Assembly (NCBI RefSeq): GCF_024345995.1 | Contig: NZ_JAGQCE010000006.1 | Location: forward strand, 99,308 to 163,307 | Source of the DNA: Synechococcus sp. Cruz-7E5 | Lineage (GTDB): Bacteria > Cyanobacteriota > Cyanobacteriia > PCC-6307 > Cyanobiaceae | DNA: 64,000 bases | Direction: 5' to 3' | In this document: piece after piece, positions 12,312 through 23,922 of the stretch | Position numbering within the stretch: the first letter of the stretch is position 1 | Layout: each line of letters opens with the position of its first letter | Translations under genes and position numbers: made by a program | The notes under the pieces: generated by a model | The model's database searches: none | What the model saw: the letters and a program-made list of their open reading frames with translations, nothing else | What the model was told of the DNA's origin: nothing

Positions 12312-13352
12312 CTAGTTCGGCTGGCTGAGGTCAGCGTCACCGGTTTCCGGCTCCAGAGACTCGGCGTGCTGGGTGTTCAGATCCGGCATCCAGTAGCTCA
12401 GGTCGTCGTGCCAGTAAAGCCGGCCGGCCAGCCGATTGGTGCTGAGTCTGGTGCTGCCCAGTTTGTTGATCAGGTTCCCCAGCTCCAGCGGCGAGAGATC
12501 GGTGCTGATGTCGTTGCCGGCGATCCTGAGCAGCTCAGGCAGGCGGGTCACGGAGCTGGGTTGGGCCAGTTTGTGGAACACCTCGCGGAGCACCAGCTGC
12601 TGGCGTTCCATCCGGCCGATGTCGCCCAGCTCGTCGTTGCGGAAGCGCAGGAACCCCTCCAGGTCCTTGCCCTTGAGCAACTGCACGCCCGGGTAGAGAT
12701 CGATGTAAAGATCCTGGCGGGTGTCGGTGTAGTACATCCGATTGGGAACATCCACCTCGACACCCCCCAGGGCTTCGGCGAGGTTCTGCACAGCATCCAG
12801 GTTCACCAGCAGGTAACGGTCCACCGGGTTGCCGAGCAGGGCGGTGAGCTCCTCCTTGACGGCTTCCACCCCACCGGAGGCGTAAAGGGCGTTGGCCTTG
12901 AGCACCCCGAAGCGACTGGATTCAATGAACGTGTCCCGCGGCACCTGGGTGAGCGTGGTGGTGCCGTCGTGGATGTCGGCGACCACCATCACATCGGTGC
13001 TGCCGCTGATCTGGTCGGTGCCCAGGATCAGGATGCGGTGTTGATTGATCGGCAGCGGCGGCACCAGCTCGCCCAGCGTTGGCGCCAGGTGGCTCAGGGC
13101 CGCCAGGGCGGGACCGATCAGCTTTGGCAGCGGGCCCGCCAAGCCGTAGCCAAGGCCGATACCGCTGGCGAAGGCCACCAGAATGGCCGGCCGCAGGCTC
13201 CGCCTGAGAAGAGCCAAGGGACTGGGCTTGGCCTCGCCGCGACCCTGGCGGCGGCTGAGGGCGATCACGGTGGCGGCCGCTCGCTCAGCATGATTGCCAG
13301 CGTCGCCCTTGCCGGTGCTTGAACGGTTGGGGCGACGCTGGGCCTGGGCCAT
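12312..13352 (-). CDS. LytR-CpsA-Psr (LCP) family cell-wall glycopolymer transferase
   Basis: Encodes 346 residues: a charged cytoplasmic N-terminus, one transmembrane helix (about 53-73, AILVAFASGIGLGYGL), then an extracytoplasmic LCP domain starting ILILGTDQISGSTDVMVVA. Conserved LCP features include the TQVPRDTFIE strand, the GGVEAVKEELTALLG helix, GGVEVDVPNRMYYTD, and FLRFRNDELGDIGRMERQQ with the arginine/aspartate pair that holds the pyrophosphate. Enzymes of this family attach polyprenyl-linked glycans to peptidoglycan; which polymer is attached here is not known. It is convergent with the hydrolase at 10701-12275. Confidence 0.9.
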   Translation of the reverse strand: MAQAQRRPNRSSTGKGDAGNHAERAAATVIALSRRQGRGEAKPSPLALLRRSLRPAILVAFASGIGLGYGLAGPLPKLIGPALAALSHLAPTLGELVPPLPINQHRILILGTDQISGSTDVMVVADIHDGTTTLTQVPRDTFIESSRFGVLKANALYASGGVEAVKEELTALLGNPVDRYLLVNLDAVQNLAEALGGVEVDVPNRMYYTDTRQDLYIDLYPGVQLLKGKDLEGFLRFRNDELGDIGRMERQQLVLREVFHKLAQPSSVTRLPELLRIAGNDISTDLSPLELGNLINKLGSTRLSTNRLAGRLYWHDDLSYWMPDLNTQHAESLEPETGDADLSQPN

Positions 13353-13414
13353 AGGGAATCCTTACCGGCGCACCATAAAACCGAAAACAGCTCCAGGCCA
13401 GTGGGCAGCGCTGC

Positions 13415-14602
13415 TCATCCCGGCGCGACCACGGTGATTCGCTCGGCGGCACGATCAGCCCGTGCACGCGCCTCGGCCACGTCCGCCCCGGTCGCCAGGG
13501 CCACCCCCATGCGGCGATTGGGGCGGGCGTTGGGTTTGCCGAAGAGCAGCACCTGGGTGCCCGGTTCCGCCAGGGCATCGGCCACCCCGGTGTAGGCCAC
13601 GCTGTCGAGGGTCTTATCCGCCAGGATCACCCGGCTGGCGGCGTTGGAGCTGGAGCGGATGGCCGGGATCGGCAGGCCCAGTACGGCCCGCAGGTGCAGC
13701 TCGAATTCGCTCAGGTTCTGCCCCATCAGTGTGACGAGGCCTGTGTCGTGGGGGCGGGGGGAGAGCTCGGAGAAGACCACCTCCTCCCGGCCGGGCTCGC
13801 CGCAGAGGAAGAACTCGACACCAAACAGCCCGGCGCCCCCCAGCTCGTCGGTGACGGCCAGGGCCATGGCCTGGGCGGCCGCCAGCTGTGCTTCGCCCAT
13901 AGCGGCCGGCTGCCAGCTGCACTGGTAGTCGCCGCGCTCCTGAAGATGGCCGATCGGCGGGCAGAAGAGGGTGGGGCCCGACCAGGGCCTGACCGTGAGC
14001 AGGGTGATCTCCAGCTCAAAGGGCAGGAACTCCTCCACGATCACGCGGGAGCCGGCGCCCCGGGCCCCGTCGAGGGCCGCCTGCCAGGCGGCGGCGAGGC
14101 CCTCCTCAGAACGCACCACGCTCTGGCCCTTGCCGGATGAGCTCATCACTGGCTTGACCACCACGGGCCAGCCCAGGGGAGCCGCCACGGCCACCAGTTC
14201 CTCGGCACTTTCGGCGTAGGCGAACCGGGCTGTGCGCAGGCCGAGCTTGCCGGCGGCCAGATCCCGGATACGGTCGCGGTTCATGGTCATGGCCGTGGCC
14301 CGTGCGGTGGGAATCACCGTGATCCCCTCCGCTTCGACCTCAGCAAGGGCGTCCACCGCAAGGGCCTCGATTTCCGGGATGACCAGATCGGGACGGTGGC
14401 GTCTCACGACTGCCTTGAGAGCCTCCGGGTCGGTCATGGCAATCACCTCCGCCTGATCGGACACCTGCATCGCCGGCGCACCGGGGTAACGGTCGACAGC
14501 GATCACCCGGCAACCCAGCCGCTGGGCGGCGATGGCCACCTCCTTGCCCAGCTCACCGCTGCCCAGCAGCATCAGGGTTCGCGGCAAGTATTGGGCGGCC
14601 AT
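13415..14602 (-). CDS. purT: formate-dependent phosphoribosylglycinamide formyltransferase 2
   Basis: Uses formate and ATP to formylate GAR in purine synthesis, a folate-free alternative to PurN. Encodes 395 residues from ATG 14602 ([21 protein letters not shown]). ATP-grasp architecture: N-terminal dinucleotide-like fold [24 protein letters not shown]; the ATP-binding lysine strand [45 protein letters not shown] and the catalytic [15 protein letters not shown] 20-residue upstream extension is open but lacks family similarity. A formate producer, purU, is encoded about 11 kb away on the other strand. Confidence 0.95.
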   Translation of the reverse strand: MAAQYLPRTLMLLGSGELGKEVAIAAQRLGCRVIAVDRYPGAPAMQVSDQAEVIAMTDPEALKAVVRRHRPDLVIPEIEALAVDALAEVEAEGITVIPTARATAMTMNRDRIRDLAAGKLGLRTARFAYAESAEELVAVAAPLGWPVVVKPVMSSSGKGQSVVRSEEGLAAAWQAALDGARGAGSRVIVEEFLPFELEITLLTVRPWSGPTLFCPPIGHLQERGDYQCSWQPAAMGEAQLAAAQAMALAVTDELGGAGLFGVEFFLCGEPGREEVVFSELSPRPHDTGLVTLMGQNLSEFELHLRAVLGLPIPAIRSSSNAASRVILADKTLDSVAYTGVADALAEPGTQVLLFGKPNARPNRRMGVALATGADVAEARARADRAAERITVVAPG

Positions 14603-14677
14603 GGGGCTCGTGGAGATCTCACATCGATCTTCGCCCCCGGTAAAGCCTGCTAGAGAAGGCATCCGCGCCTGACCGTC

Positions 14678-14839
14678 TTGCAGAGCCTGCTGTTCGCCTT
14701 CTCCACTGCCGGTGATGCCGATGCCGGACTGGTGTTCGGTCAGGACATCGCCACGTTCCAGAAGTGGGCCCTGATCTACCTGGTGCTCTCCTCGCTGGGG
14801 TTTGTGGCCGTGTGGGTGGTGGGTTACCTGCGTCGCTGA
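14678..14839 (+). CDS. small conserved membrane protein
   Basis: Reading from TTG 14678 gives 53 residues ending at TGA 14837-14839: [17 protein letters not shown] at the start, then one transmembrane helix ([22 protein letters not shown]) and a basic C-terminus RR. The in-frame stop at 14651-14653 limits the start to CTG 14669 or TTG 14678. It sits divergently from purT and convergently with the small gene that follows. The shape (short lumenal or periplasmic N-terminus, one helix, basic cytoplasmic end) is that of a small thylakoid or cytoplasmic-membrane subunit, but I do not recognise a named photosystem protein. Confidence 0.6.
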   Translation: MQSLLFAFSTAGDADAGLVFGQDIATFQKWALIYLVLSSLGFVAVWVVGYLRR

Positions 14840-14854
14840 GGGCCCTGGAGCCGC

Positions 14855-15097
14855 TCAGCCTCCGGGGATCAGATCCAGCTGGCGCACCGGCGGTTCCTCG
14901 CTGATGAATCCGTAGGCCTCGAACACGCCCGCATCGGGATGGGTGATGTGCTGCCCGTCGCTGTGCCGCTCCAGGCTGAACCCCTCAGAGGCCATGCGTC
15001 GCATCAGCGCCGCCGCCTCCTCGAAGCGGGCCGCCATGGCCTCGAGGCTGGCGCAGTCGGCGGTCAGACCCTTTTCCTTCCAGGTGAAGTAGGCCAC
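14855..15097 (-). CDS. conserved small cyanobacterial protein
   Basis: Encodes 80 residues from a GTG start (MAYFTWKEKGLTADCASLE). Helical middle (MAARFEEAAALMRRMASEGF), then a short strand-rich part (LERHSDGQHITHPDAGVFEAYGF) and the tail EEPPVRQLDLIPG. No signal peptide or membrane segment. It lies 49 bases downstream of mraY on the same strand, so probably shares its transcript. Function unknown; it looks like a conserved picocyanobacterial hypothetical rather than a shadow, because the sequence is balanced and amphipathic. Confidence 0.7.
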   Translation of the reverse strand: MAYFTWKEKGLTADCASLEAMAARFEEAAALMRRMASEGFSLERHSDGQHITHPDAGVFEAYGFISEEPPVRQLDLIPGG

Positions 15098-15146
15098 CTC
15101 AGTCTCCTGTTGCTTCAGTCACCCCTGAATTCTGCTGCGGATTCGC

Positions 15147-16235
15147 TCAGGGCATCAACAGCAATCCCAGCAGCACCAGCAGTGCGCTTGCCACCCAGAA
15201 GCGCATAACCACCGTCAGCTCGGGCAGGCCACCCAGCTCGAAATGGTGGTGCAGCGGTGCCATGCGGAAGAGGCGACGGCCCTGGCCATCCGGGCCCTTG
15301 GTGGCCTTGAACACCCACACCTGCAGGATCACCGAGAGCGATTCCGCCAGGAACACGCCTCCCATCAGCAGCAGCGGCCAGAGGCTGTCGCTGAGCAGGG
15401 CCACCGCGCTCAGGGCCGCTCCCATCGCCAGGGAGCCGGTGTCGCCCATGAACACCCTGGCCGGGTGGCGGTTGTGGGCCAGGAACCCCAGCCAGGCCCC
15501 GGCCATGGCGGCGCAGAAACCGGCCATGGCCGGATCCCCCAGAGACCCCCGCACCATCAGCTGGGCGCCGAAGCCGGTGAAGACGATGGCGCCGCAGCCG
15601 GCCGCCAGGCCATCGAGGCCGTCGGTGAGGTTGGTGGCGTTGCTCTCCGCCAGAAACACGAACAATCCCAGCGGCAGGATCAGCAGACCGAGGGGCAGCA
15701 CCCAGCCCAGGGCCAGGGAGACATCCGGGCGGATCCAGAGGTTCCACTGGGCCCAGGCCAGGAACAGGGCCGCCGCCAGGGCCTGCAGCAGCAGCTTGCC
15801 CCGTGGGGTCAGTCCGGTGTTGGTCTGGCGGGTGAGACTGCGCCAGTCGTCGATGCCGCCGATGGCCAGGTAGGCCAGGGTGATCGCCGCCACCGCCAGC
15901 AGCCGGTCATCGCCTGGTGAGACCAGCCCACCCACGATCACCCCCACCGGCACCACCAGCAAGCCACCCATGGTGGGCGTTCCGGCCTTGCCGTGGTGGC
16001 CCTGGGGACCCTCCTCCCGGATCACCTGGCCGAGCTTCAGGACCCGCAGCCTGGGAATCCCCCATTGGCAGAGCGCCCAGCTCACCAGGGCTGCCACCAG
16101 CAGGGGCGGTGTGAGCTGGGGAGCGCCGCTGAGGCGGTCAACGAGCACGCAGGCGACCAGCACGGCCGCGGCCAGCAAAAGGGTGCTTGGCCGACCATCG
16201 GCTGGGGTTGCTGGAGACCCTGCTGGGGCCGGCAT
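15147..16235 (-). CDS. mraY: phospho-N-acetylmuramoyl-pentapeptide transferase
   Basis: Transfers phospho-MurNAc-pentapeptide from UDP to undecaprenyl phosphate, giving lipid I at the cytoplasmic membrane. Encodes 362 residues from ATG 16235; a TTG six codons upstream (16253) is an alternative. About ten hydrophobic helices. Signature motifs: [20 protein letters not shown] (cytoplasmic loop), the aspartate pair in [26 protein letters not shown], and [11 protein letters not shown], then the terminal loop [11 protein letters not shown] with the conserved HHH. Catalytic aspartates are all present. Not in a division/cell-wall cluster here, as is common in cyanobacteria. Confidence 0.96.
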   Translation of the reverse strand: MPAPAGSPATPADGRPSTLLLAAAVLVACVLVDRLSGAPQLTPPLLVAALVSWALCQWGIPRLRVLKLGQVIREEGPQGHHGKAGTPTMGGLLVVPVGVIVGGLVSPGDDRLLAVAAITLAYLAIGGIDDWRSLTRQTNTGLTPRGKLLLQALAAALFLAWAQWNLWIRPDVSLALGWVLPLGLLILPLGLFVFLAESNATNLTDGLDGLAAGCGAIVFTGFGAQLMVRGSLGDPAMAGFCAAMAGAWLGFLAHNRHPARVFMGDTGSLAMGAALSAVALLSDSLWPLLLMGGVFLAESLSVILQVWVFKATKGPDGQGRRLFRMAPLHHHFELGGLPELTVVMRFWVASALLVLLGLLLMP

Positions 16236-16308
16236 TTGGGTTGTTCTGGCCAAGACTCCTGGCGCCGCCGCGGCGCTGTGGCGATGCGGCCGGACCTTAG
16301 GTCAGGAC

Positions 16309-16560
16309 TCAGTCCTCCCAGTTCTCGTCGGACTGCTCATCGGCCTGGTTGTACTCCTCCTTCTCGCCCATCAGAGCCGAAAGCTCCTCTTCTTCCACCG
16401 TGCTCACATCCGGAGCTGCCGTTTCCTCATCGGCCACCAGGCGTCCACTGCTCTCCAGCCAGCTGAGCAGATCGGGCTCATCCCGCAGTGGTAGCACCGG
16501 AGCCGGCTCATCCCGCCGGTAGCGGGTGAGCGAGGGGTTGATGCTGTCGAGGGTGCTCAT
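16309..16560 (-). CDS. DUF3134 family protein
   Basis: Encodes 83 residues. It fits the cyanobacterial DUF3134 pattern: an N-terminal basic region (NPSLTRYRRDEPAPVLPL), the core DLLSWLESSGRLVADE, and an acidic tail with EEELSALMGEKEEY. No membrane segment. It is upstream of mraY on the same strand with about a 70-base gap. Role unknown; the family is restricted largely to cyanobacteria. Confidence 0.82.
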   Translation of the reverse strand: MSTLDSINPSLTRYRRDEPAPVLPLRDEPDLLSWLESSGRLVADEETAAPDVSTVEEEELSALMGEKEEYNQADEQSDENWED

Positions 16561-16631
16561 GGAAGGCCTGTTAAGCGTGCAACCGTTGGACGCCGATCGA
16601 CCAGCATAAGCCAGCAGCTCGAATCCTTACC

Positions 16632-16820
16632 TTGATCACCGGCAAACTCACCACGCTGGTCTTCGGCTGGAGCCTGGCCCTGCTTATCAGTGCCCTGCTG
16701 GTGTCAGCAGGCCAGCGCTGGCCCGACCCTCTGCCCGTGGTGGCCTGGCAGGTGTGGGGATTGGTGCTCATCCCGCCACTGCTGATGGGGGTCTGGATCG
16801 CCAGCCGCTGGCGCCGGTGA
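16632..16820 (+). CDS. small membrane protein upstream of argG
   Basis: Encodes 62 residues from TTG 16632 ([27 protein letters not shown]). Two hydrophobic stretches (about 6-26 and 38-57) separated by a short proline-containing loop, ending in basic SRWRR, suggest a two-helix membrane hairpin. It ends 44 bases before argG. I do not recognise a named family; codon use matches its neighbours and the frame is not antisense to a gene, so it is probably real. Confidence 0.6.
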   Translation: MITGKLTTLVFGWSLALLISALLVSAGQRWPDPLPVVAWQVWGLVLIPPLLMGVWIASRWRR

Positions 16821-16864
16821 CAAGGGACAATCCTGCAACAGCTCGCACGCACAGGACTGACGGG

Positions 16865-18088
16865 ATGGCACAGGAGCAGGGCGCCAGGGCAAAACGGGTG
16901 GTGCTCGCCTACTCCGGCGGGGTGGACACCAGTGTCTGCATTCCCTACCTGAAGCAGGAATGGGGCGTGGAGGAGGTGATCACCTTCGCCGCCGACCTCG
17001 GCCAGGGCGATGAGCTGGAGCCGATCCGCCAGAAGGCGCTCGACTCCGGCGCCAGCCAGTCGATCGTGGGGGATCTGATCGATCCCTTCATCCGCGAGTT
17101 CGCCTTTCCGGCCATCCGTGCCAATGCCCTCTATGAGGGGCGTTATCCCCTCTCCACGGCCCTGGCCCGGCCCTTGATCGCCCGTCGGTTGGTGGAGGTG
17201 GCCCGCGAACTGGGCGCCGATGCCGTGGCCCATGGCTGCACGGGCAAAGGCAATGATCAGGTGCGTTTCGATGTGGCGATCGGCGCCCTGGCTCCCGATC
17301 TGAAGGTGCTCACCCCGGCGCGGGAATGGGCCATGAGCCGTGAGGAAACGATCGCCTACGGCGAGCGCTGCGGCATACCGGCGCCGGTGAGCAAGGCGAA
17401 CCCCTATTCGATCGATCTCAACCTGCTGGGCCGCAGCATCGAGGCGGGTCCGCTGGAGGATCCGCTGGTGGAGCCTCCGGAAGAGGTGTTTGCCATGACC
17501 CGCTCGATCCGCGACACACCTGAGGAGCCACAGGTGGTGGAGGTCACTTTCGAGCAGGGCAACCCAGTCGCGATCGATGGCGTCAGCCTCGATCCCGTCA
17601 GTGTGATCCGCCGTGCCAATGAGCTGGCCGGCCTCCATGGCTTCGGCCGCCTTGACATCATCGAGAACCGGGTGGTCGGGATCAAGTCGAGGGAGATCTA
17701 TGAAACTCCTGGTCTGCTGTTACTGATCCGTGCCCACCAGGAGCTCGAAAGTCTCACCCTGGCGGCCGACGTGGTGCGCTACAAGCGCCAGATCGAGTCC
17801 AGCTGGGCAGATCTCGTCTACCAGGGACTCTGGTTTGGTCCGCTCAAGCAGGCGCTCGATGGTTTCATGGATTGCACCCAGGCCACAGTCAACGGCATGG
17901 TGCGTCTGCGGCTGCACAAGGGCAATGCCGTGGTGATCGGCCGCACCAGCAGCAGCGACAGTCTTTATGTGCCCTCGATGGCCACCTATGGCAGCGACGA
18001 TCGCTTCGATCACCGGGCTGCAGAGGGCTTCATCTATGTGTGGGGGATGCCGACCCGGCTGTGGGCTGCCAGCCGGCGCCAGGCCTGA
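16865..18088 (+). CDS. argG: argininosuccinate synthase
   Basis: Ligates citrulline and aspartate with ATP in arginine biosynthesis. Encodes 407 residues from ATG 16865 ([23 protein letters not shown]), the standard length. The N-type ATP pyrophosphatase P-loop AYSGGVDTS is at about 14-22, followed by [25 protein letters not shown] (substrate loop), [18 protein letters not shown] and a C-terminal oligomerisation helix. The upstream frame is open but overlaps the small membrane gene and is not family-like. Confidence 0.97.
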   Translation: MAQEQGARAKRVVLAYSGGVDTSVCIPYLKQEWGVEEVITFAADLGQGDELEPIRQKALDSGASQSIVGDLIDPFIREFAFPAIRANALYEGRYPLSTALARPLIARRLVEVARELGADAVAHGCTGKGNDQVRFDVAIGALAPDLKVLTPAREWAMSREETIAYGERCGIPAPVSKANPYSIDLNLLGRSIEAGPLEDPLVEPPEEVFAMTRSIRDTPEEPQVVEVTFEQGNPVAIDGVSLDPVSVIRRANELAGLHGFGRLDIIENRVVGIKSREIYETPGLLLLIRAHQELESLTLAADVVRYKRQIESSWADLVYQGLWFGPLKQALDGFMDCTQATVNGMVRLRLHKGNAVVIGRTSSSDSLYVPSMATYGSDDRFDHRAAEGFIYVWGMPTRLWAASRRQA

Positions 18089-18120
18089 GGCTGCTCGAAT
18101 CGCCCTGGCCTGGTGTTGAT

Positions 18121-18594
18121 TCAGGCAGGAGGTTGACCACGCCTGAGCCAGCGCTGCCGCAGGGCCCGCAATGGCTCAAAAGCAGACTGCTGATTTGAGC
18201 CTCGCGCTGGTCTGAGCTCGTTCTCAGGGGCTGGTGGGGGAGGCGGTGGTGCCGGAGGCAACAGGCGCCTGGCCTGCTCCCTGAGGGCGTGATTGTCCTG
18301 GGCCAGCAGCTGCTGCTGATCGAGCAGCGGCTGCAGGCGCTGATGAAATTTTCGCTCGAAGATCTGGGGCAGATCTCTGATCAGCTCCTCGAGATCGGCC
18401 AGTTGACGTCTTGCCCGCTCCAGGTCCTGCTGGCAGGTGATCAGCTGAGCCTTGGTGGCCTCCAGCTCCAGACTGGTCTCCCGCAGAGCGCTCCTGAGCC
18501 GATCGTTCAGTGGCTGCGACTCCGGCTCTGGACTCTGCAGTTCGGCCGGAATCGGCACTGGCGGGGTTCCTGGCCTGGGGAGGTCGTTAACCAT
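18121..18594 (-). CDS. coiled-coil protein of unknown function
   Basis: Encodes 157 residues. A proline-rich N-terminus (RPGTPPVPIPAELQSPEPES) is followed by a long predicted coiled coil (about 30-115: heptad-like leucines in LRSALRETSLELEATKAQL and LERARRQLADLEELI), then a polyproline stretch and a basic arginine-rich C-terminus (LRALRQRWLRRGQ). No signal peptide. It is convergent with argG and lies upstream of nothing obvious on its strand except the argG antisense region. No family recognised. Confidence 0.7.
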   Translation of the reverse strand: MVNDLPRPGTPPVPIPAELQSPEPESQPLNDRLRSALRETSLELEATKAQLITCQQDLERARRQLADLEELIRDLPQIFERKFHQRLQPLLDQQQLLAQDNHALREQARRLLPPAPPPPPPAPENELRPARGSNQQSAFEPLRALRQRWLRRGQPPA

Positions 18595-18662
18595 CAGTTG
18601 GCCAGGGTTGGTGGCTGATCCATCATCCCCAGGTTGGGCGGGATCTGTTGATTTCCGCTGGT

Positions 18663-19016
18663 TCAGCTTTCAGCTGCCACCGGTTCTGCGGCCGCAGGAG
18701 CACTGCGAGGAGTGGGTAGCGGACCGTCCTGCTTGACGGTGAGATAGCGGATCACGTCTTCACTGAGGCGCATGGCGCGCTCAAGAAGTGCCACCTGCTG
18801 CCCGTCACCGTCGTGGTTGAGCTGCACGTAAATGCCTTCGCGGTGCTTGGCAATCGTGTAGGCCAGGCGACGTTTGCCGCGCATCTGGCAATCCAGCACT
18901 TCAGCACCCGCCTCGGTGAGCAGATCGCGGTACTTGGCAACATGGGTTTCCACCTCTTCCTCCGGGATGTCCGGACGAAGGATGTACATGGTTTCGTAGT
19001 AAGGCTTCTGAGACAT
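18663..19016 (-). CDS. rpsF: 30S ribosomal protein S6
   Basis: Encodes 117 residues from ATG 19016 ([21 protein letters not shown]). The ferredoxin-like S6 fold is complete: [11 protein letters not shown], the [19 protein letters not shown] helix, the [22 protein letters not shown] strands, and the C-terminal [16 protein letters not shown]. The tail is alanine/proline-rich, as in other cyanobacterial S6. The protein binds S18 on the platform of the small subunit. The open frame upstream (to 19190) does not resemble S6. Confidence 0.96.
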   Translation of the reverse strand: MSQKPYYETMYILRPDIPEEEVETHVAKYRDLLTEAGAEVLDCQMRGKRRLAYTIAKHREGIYVQLNHDGDGQQVALLERAMRLSEDVIRYLTVKQDGPLPTPRSAPAAAEPVAAES

Positions 19017-19131
19017 GGGGGCTGAGGCTCCGTGATGGGCTCTTGGGAGGCCGGCGGCAGTACGCTGCCAGCAACGGACTGACCAGCCTACCTGCCTGTC
19101 TCCTCCGAATCCCGCTCTGCCGCCACTGGTG

Positions 19132-19599
19132 TCAGTAGAGCTGCATCCGCACCGCTTCCGAGACCGTGGGGATGTCGGCTTCACGGCCACGGATGCTCTG
19201 AACCACCGAGAACACCACCAGCAGCAGGGTGGCGAGGAACACTGTGTTGCTGAGGGTGCGCAGAGCGAAGCCGGCCCCCAGCGGGCGCAGCAGAACGCTG
19301 AAGGCCAACGAGAGCAGGATCAGCACGATGTCGATCAGGATCGCCTGCAGCACGTTGAAGCGGACGAAATAAGGCACCCGGGCATTGCGGACCACCGCCA
19401 GGAACAGCACCAGGAACAACAGAAACCCTCCGAAGGGAATCTGCTGCTGCAGGGCCATCAGCGGCAGGGCCGGCAGCACCAGCCACTGCAGGGCCGGCAC
19501 CAGGCTGAACAGGGCCTCACCGAAGGGCACCCCGTCACTCCAGGGCAGCAGATAGGCCAGCACGGCCAGGAGCCGTTGCCAGAGCGGGGGGCCTTCCAT
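19132..19599 (-). CDS. Tic20-family membrane protein
   Basis: Encodes 155 residues with four hydrophobic helices. The pattern [22 protein letters not shown], then [30 protein letters not shown], is diagnostic for the Tic20 family; the motif [12 protein letters not shown] is the best-conserved part. In chloroplasts Tic20 belongs to the inner-envelope import channel; the role of bacterial homologues is unknown. It lies about 115 bases upstream of rpsF on the same strand. Confidence 0.88.
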   Translation of the reverse strand: MEGPPLWQRLLAVLAYLLPWSDGVPFGEALFSLVPALQWLVLPALPLMALQQQIPFGGFLLFLVLFLAVVRNARVPYFVRFNVLQAILIDIVLILLSLAFSVLLRPLGAGFALRTLSNTVFLATLLLVVFSVVQSIRGREADIPTVSEAVRMQLY

Positions 19600-19662
19600 T
19601 GATGAGGGGCGCGTTTGCTGAATTCCGGCCAGGCTAGGTGGGTAGCCCCTGGTGACTGGGAA

Positions 19663-20601
19663 TCAGGCGCTGCTGAGCTGATCGAGCGCGGCCTGGCGCA
19701 TCGCCGCCAGCGGCAGTGCCAGCGGCGTGGTTTCGAACTGGCTCGGCGCTGAGAGCCAGAGCCGCAGGGCGGCGGCTCCCTGCTGCACCAACATTTCCAG
19801 GCCATCGAGCACACTGCAGCCCCGCTGGCGGGCCTCCAGCAGCAGGCGGCTCGGCCGGGGGGTGTAGATCAGGTCGTAGATCAGGCTGCCTGGGCGCAGG
19901 GCGTCGAGGTCAGCCGCCTCCAGAGGGCAGGCGCCTGCGTTGGCTCCCATGCCCACCGGCGTGGTGTTCACCACCAGATCTGCCTCAGCCAGCGCCTGGA
20001 GCAGGTCGCCGCGCCCATGGTCCGCCGCCGGCCAGGTCACCCCGCTGAGCTGGGGTGCCCATGACCCGCACTCCGCCAGGAACGCCGCCAGGGCGTCGGG
20101 CCGACGTCCGGCCAGCTGAATGCGCTCCAGTCCCAGCTCCACCAGGGCCGCCACCACGGCCCGGGCGCTGCCGCCGCAGCCCAGCACCAGGGCCCGCCCC
20201 CCCGCCAGGTCTGGCACTGAACCCGGTTCTTGGCCGACGCTGGCCCGCAGCGGCGCGATAAACCCTTCCACGTCGGTGTTGGTGCCCAGCCAGCCGCCGC
20301 CCTCGCGTCTCACCAGGGTGTTCACGGCCCCGACCCGCCGGGCCAGGGGGGTGAGCTCCGCCGCCAGCTCCGCCACCGCCCGCTTGTGGGGCAGGGTCAC
20401 GTTCAGTCCACGACAGTCGATGGCCTCCAGGGCCCGCATCACCACCGCCAGGTCACTTGCCTGCACCGGCAGGGCCAGGTAGATCCAGTCGAGGCCCAGC
20501 TCCCGCAGGGCGGCGTTGTGCATCGCCGGCGAGAGGGAATGGCGCACCGGATCGCCGAGAACAGCCACGAGCGAGGTGTGGGCGGAGATCTCAAGGGGCA
20601 T
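19663..20601 (-). CDS. aroE: shikimate dehydrogenase
   Basis: Reduces 3-dehydroshikimate with NADPH. Encodes 312 residues (MPLEISAHTSLVAVLGDPVRHSLSPAMHN). Substrate site: SLSPAMHNAAL, NVTLPHKRAV with the catalytic lysine, and GAVNTLVRREGGWLGTNTD-type residues. NADP site: ALVLGCGGSARAVVAAL (glycine-rich) and LAGRRPDAL. C-terminal DLIYTPRPSRLL and DGLEMLVQQGAAALRLW complete the family. Somewhat longer than the E. coli enzyme. It is divergent from dnaK. Two further steps toward aromatic amino acids lie elsewhere in the window (DAHP synthase at 35982). Confidence 0.95.
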   Translation of the reverse strand: MPLEISAHTSLVAVLGDPVRHSLSPAMHNAALRELGLDWIYLALPVQASDLAVVMRALEAIDCRGLNVTLPHKRAVAELAAELTPLARRVGAVNTLVRREGGGWLGTNTDVEGFIAPLRASVGQEPGSVPDLAGGRALVLGCGGSARAVVAALVELGLERIQLAGRRPDALAAFLAECGSWAPQLSGVTWPAADHGRGDLLQALAEADLVVNTTPVGMGANAGACPLEAADLDALRPGSLIYDLIYTPRPSRLLLEARQRGCSVLDGLEMLVQQGAAALRLWLSAPSQFETTPLALPLAAMRQAALDQLSSA

Positions 20602-20740
20602 GGCGGCTGGTATCAGGGGCGATGCCGGGAACGAAATGTACGGACCTGGCCGTCACCCGCCCGCCCTCTGTTCGGAAACCACACCTCGCCTGCGGTGGCC
20701 CCCACTGCTGAAGATGCATGGGACAGAACATTCAATTCAG

Positions 20741-20749
20741 AGGAGGTGA
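20741..20749 (+). promoter_or_regulatory. strong ribosome-binding site of dnaK
   Basis: AGGAGGTGA, a near-complete match to the anti-Shine-Dalgarno sequence, 6 bases before the dnaK ATG. Most genes in this window have much weaker sites, so this one fixes the dnaK start and suggests high translation. Confidence 0.85.
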
Positions 20750-20755
20750 GAACCC

Positions 20756-22672
<1,917 letters not shown>

Positions 22673-22742
22673 ACGGGTGGTGATCGTGGCCGGGTGGCTC
22701 TTGCTGCCTCCCGCCTAGATCGTCGACCATCGCCTCAACCAA

Positions 22743-22776
22743 AAAAGCCCTCTTTGCTAGTGCAAAGAGGGCTTTT
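22743..22776. terminator. bidirectional terminator between dnaK and pstS
   Basis: A perfect 15-bp inverted repeat (22743-22757 and 22762-22776) with a 4-base loop, flanked by A tract on one side and T tract on the other. It can end transcription of dnaK (+) and of the convergent pstS (-). Confidence 0.93.
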
Positions 22777-22823
22777 CTGCTCCGGTACCGGAATGAGGTC
22801 CCGGAGCGATCGACTGGCGGGGA

Positions 22824-23840
22824 TTACTTGCCGATGCTGGCCACGGCTTCCTTGGCCTTGGTCACCACTTCGGGGGGCAGGCTCACGTAGCCCAGCTCGG
22901 GAGCCAGTGACTGGGCTTTGGGCGAGAGGGTGTGCTCGAACACCTTCTGGAGCAGCTCGGTCTTGTCGCCGTTGCCGGTTTTGTAGAGCAGGATCCAGGT
23001 GAAGGTCACGATCGGGTAGCCGGCAGCCGGATTCGGATCGCTGCCCACCAGATCCGGACCGATGTCGATCGAGCCCAACGCCGCACTGGCGGTTTCGTTC
23101 GTGGGTTTGAGCATCTCACCGCTCTTGTTCTGCACGGCAGCCGCCTGCAGTTCTCCCTGCACGTAGGCGGTTTCCACATAGCCGATGCCGCCGGGTGTCT
23201 GCTTCAACGTGGCGGCGATGCCTTCATTACCCTTGGCACCCACGCCGGTGGGCCAGGCCACCGACTTGTCCGCCCCGGGTCCGTTCTTCCACTCGTCGCT
23301 GAAGGCCGCCAGGCTGTTGGTGAAGTTGTAGGTGGTGCCGGAGCCATCGGAGCGGTGCACCACGGTGATCGGCTTGTCGGCGCAGCCCAGATCCTTGTAG
23401 TTCTTGATCTTGCCGAGGAACACTCCCACCACCTGCTCCTGGCTGAGTTTTAGATCACAACCCGGCAGGTTGTACGCCACGGCGATGGCGCCCGCCGTCA
23501 TCGGCACCTGAACCACGCCTCGCTTGACCTTGGCGATGTCGTCCGCCTTCATCGGCGCGTCGGAGGCGCCGAAATCGATGGTGCCCGCCACGAACTGACG
23601 CACGCCAGCTCCTGACCCCACCGACTGGTAGTTGACGTTGATGCCCTCGCTGGCCAGATCCTGGAACCAGCGCTGATAGATCGCGGCCGGGAAGGAGGCT
23701 CCGGCTCCATTGAGGCTGCCTGTGACGCCGCCGCCGCCACCACCGCTGCCGCCGCAGGCGGAGAGGGCCAGGCTGAGGCTGAGGCTTAGACCCAGGGCCG
23801 TACCGACCTTGGCGAGGGAATTGGGCTGGCTTGGTTTCAT
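22824..23840 (-). CDS. pstS: phosphate ABC transporter substrate-binding lipoprotein
   Basis: Encodes 338 residues from ATG 23840 (MKPSQPNSLAKVGTALGLSL). A signal peptide ends in a lipobox LSACGG, so it is likely a membrane-anchored lipoprotein, followed by a glycine-rich linker. PstS motifs are clear: NGAGASFPAAIYQRWF, YQSVGSGAGVRQFVAGTIDFGASDAPM, HRSDGSGTTYNFTNSL, and GGIGYVETAYV. It binds inorganic phosphate in the periplasm. The permease genes pstCAB are not adjacent. A possible Pho box lies upstream at 23903-23922. It is convergent with dnaK and shares its terminator. Confidence 0.95.
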   Translation of the reverse strand: MKPSQPNSLAKVGTALGLSLSLSLALSACGGSGGGGGGVTGSLNGAGASFPAAIYQRWFQDLASEGINVNYQSVGSGAGVRQFVAGTIDFGASDAPMKADDIAKVKRGVVQVPMTAGAIAVAYNLPGCDLKLSQEQVVGVFLGKIKNYKDLGCADKPITVVHRSDGSGTTYNFTNSLAAFSDEWKNGPGADKSVAWPTGVGAKGNEGIAATLKQTPGGIGYVETAYVQGELQAAAVQNKSGEMLKPTNETASAALGSIDIGPDLVGSDPNPAAGYPIVTFTWILLYKTGNGDKTELLQKVFEHTLSPKAQSLAPELGYVSLPPEVVTKAKEAVASIGK

Positions 23841-23902
23841 GGTGGGGAGAAAACTCTTCGGGCCTGCGGTCACCCGGTGACGCTATCCAGCCATCTCCCC
23901 CG

Positions 23903-23922
23903 ATTCGTTAACAACAGGTAAG
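23903..23922 (-). promoter_or_regulatory. possible Pho box upstream of pstS
   Basis: On the pstS strand the sequence reads CTTACCTG then, after 2-3 bases, GTTAACGA: two imperfect copies of the cyanobacterial Pho repeat (YTTAAYYW) at about one helical turn. It lies about 65-80 bases before the pstS start and overlaps the stop of the preceding gene. The match is weak; the call rests on position before a gene that is normally PhoB-controlled. Confidence 0.35.
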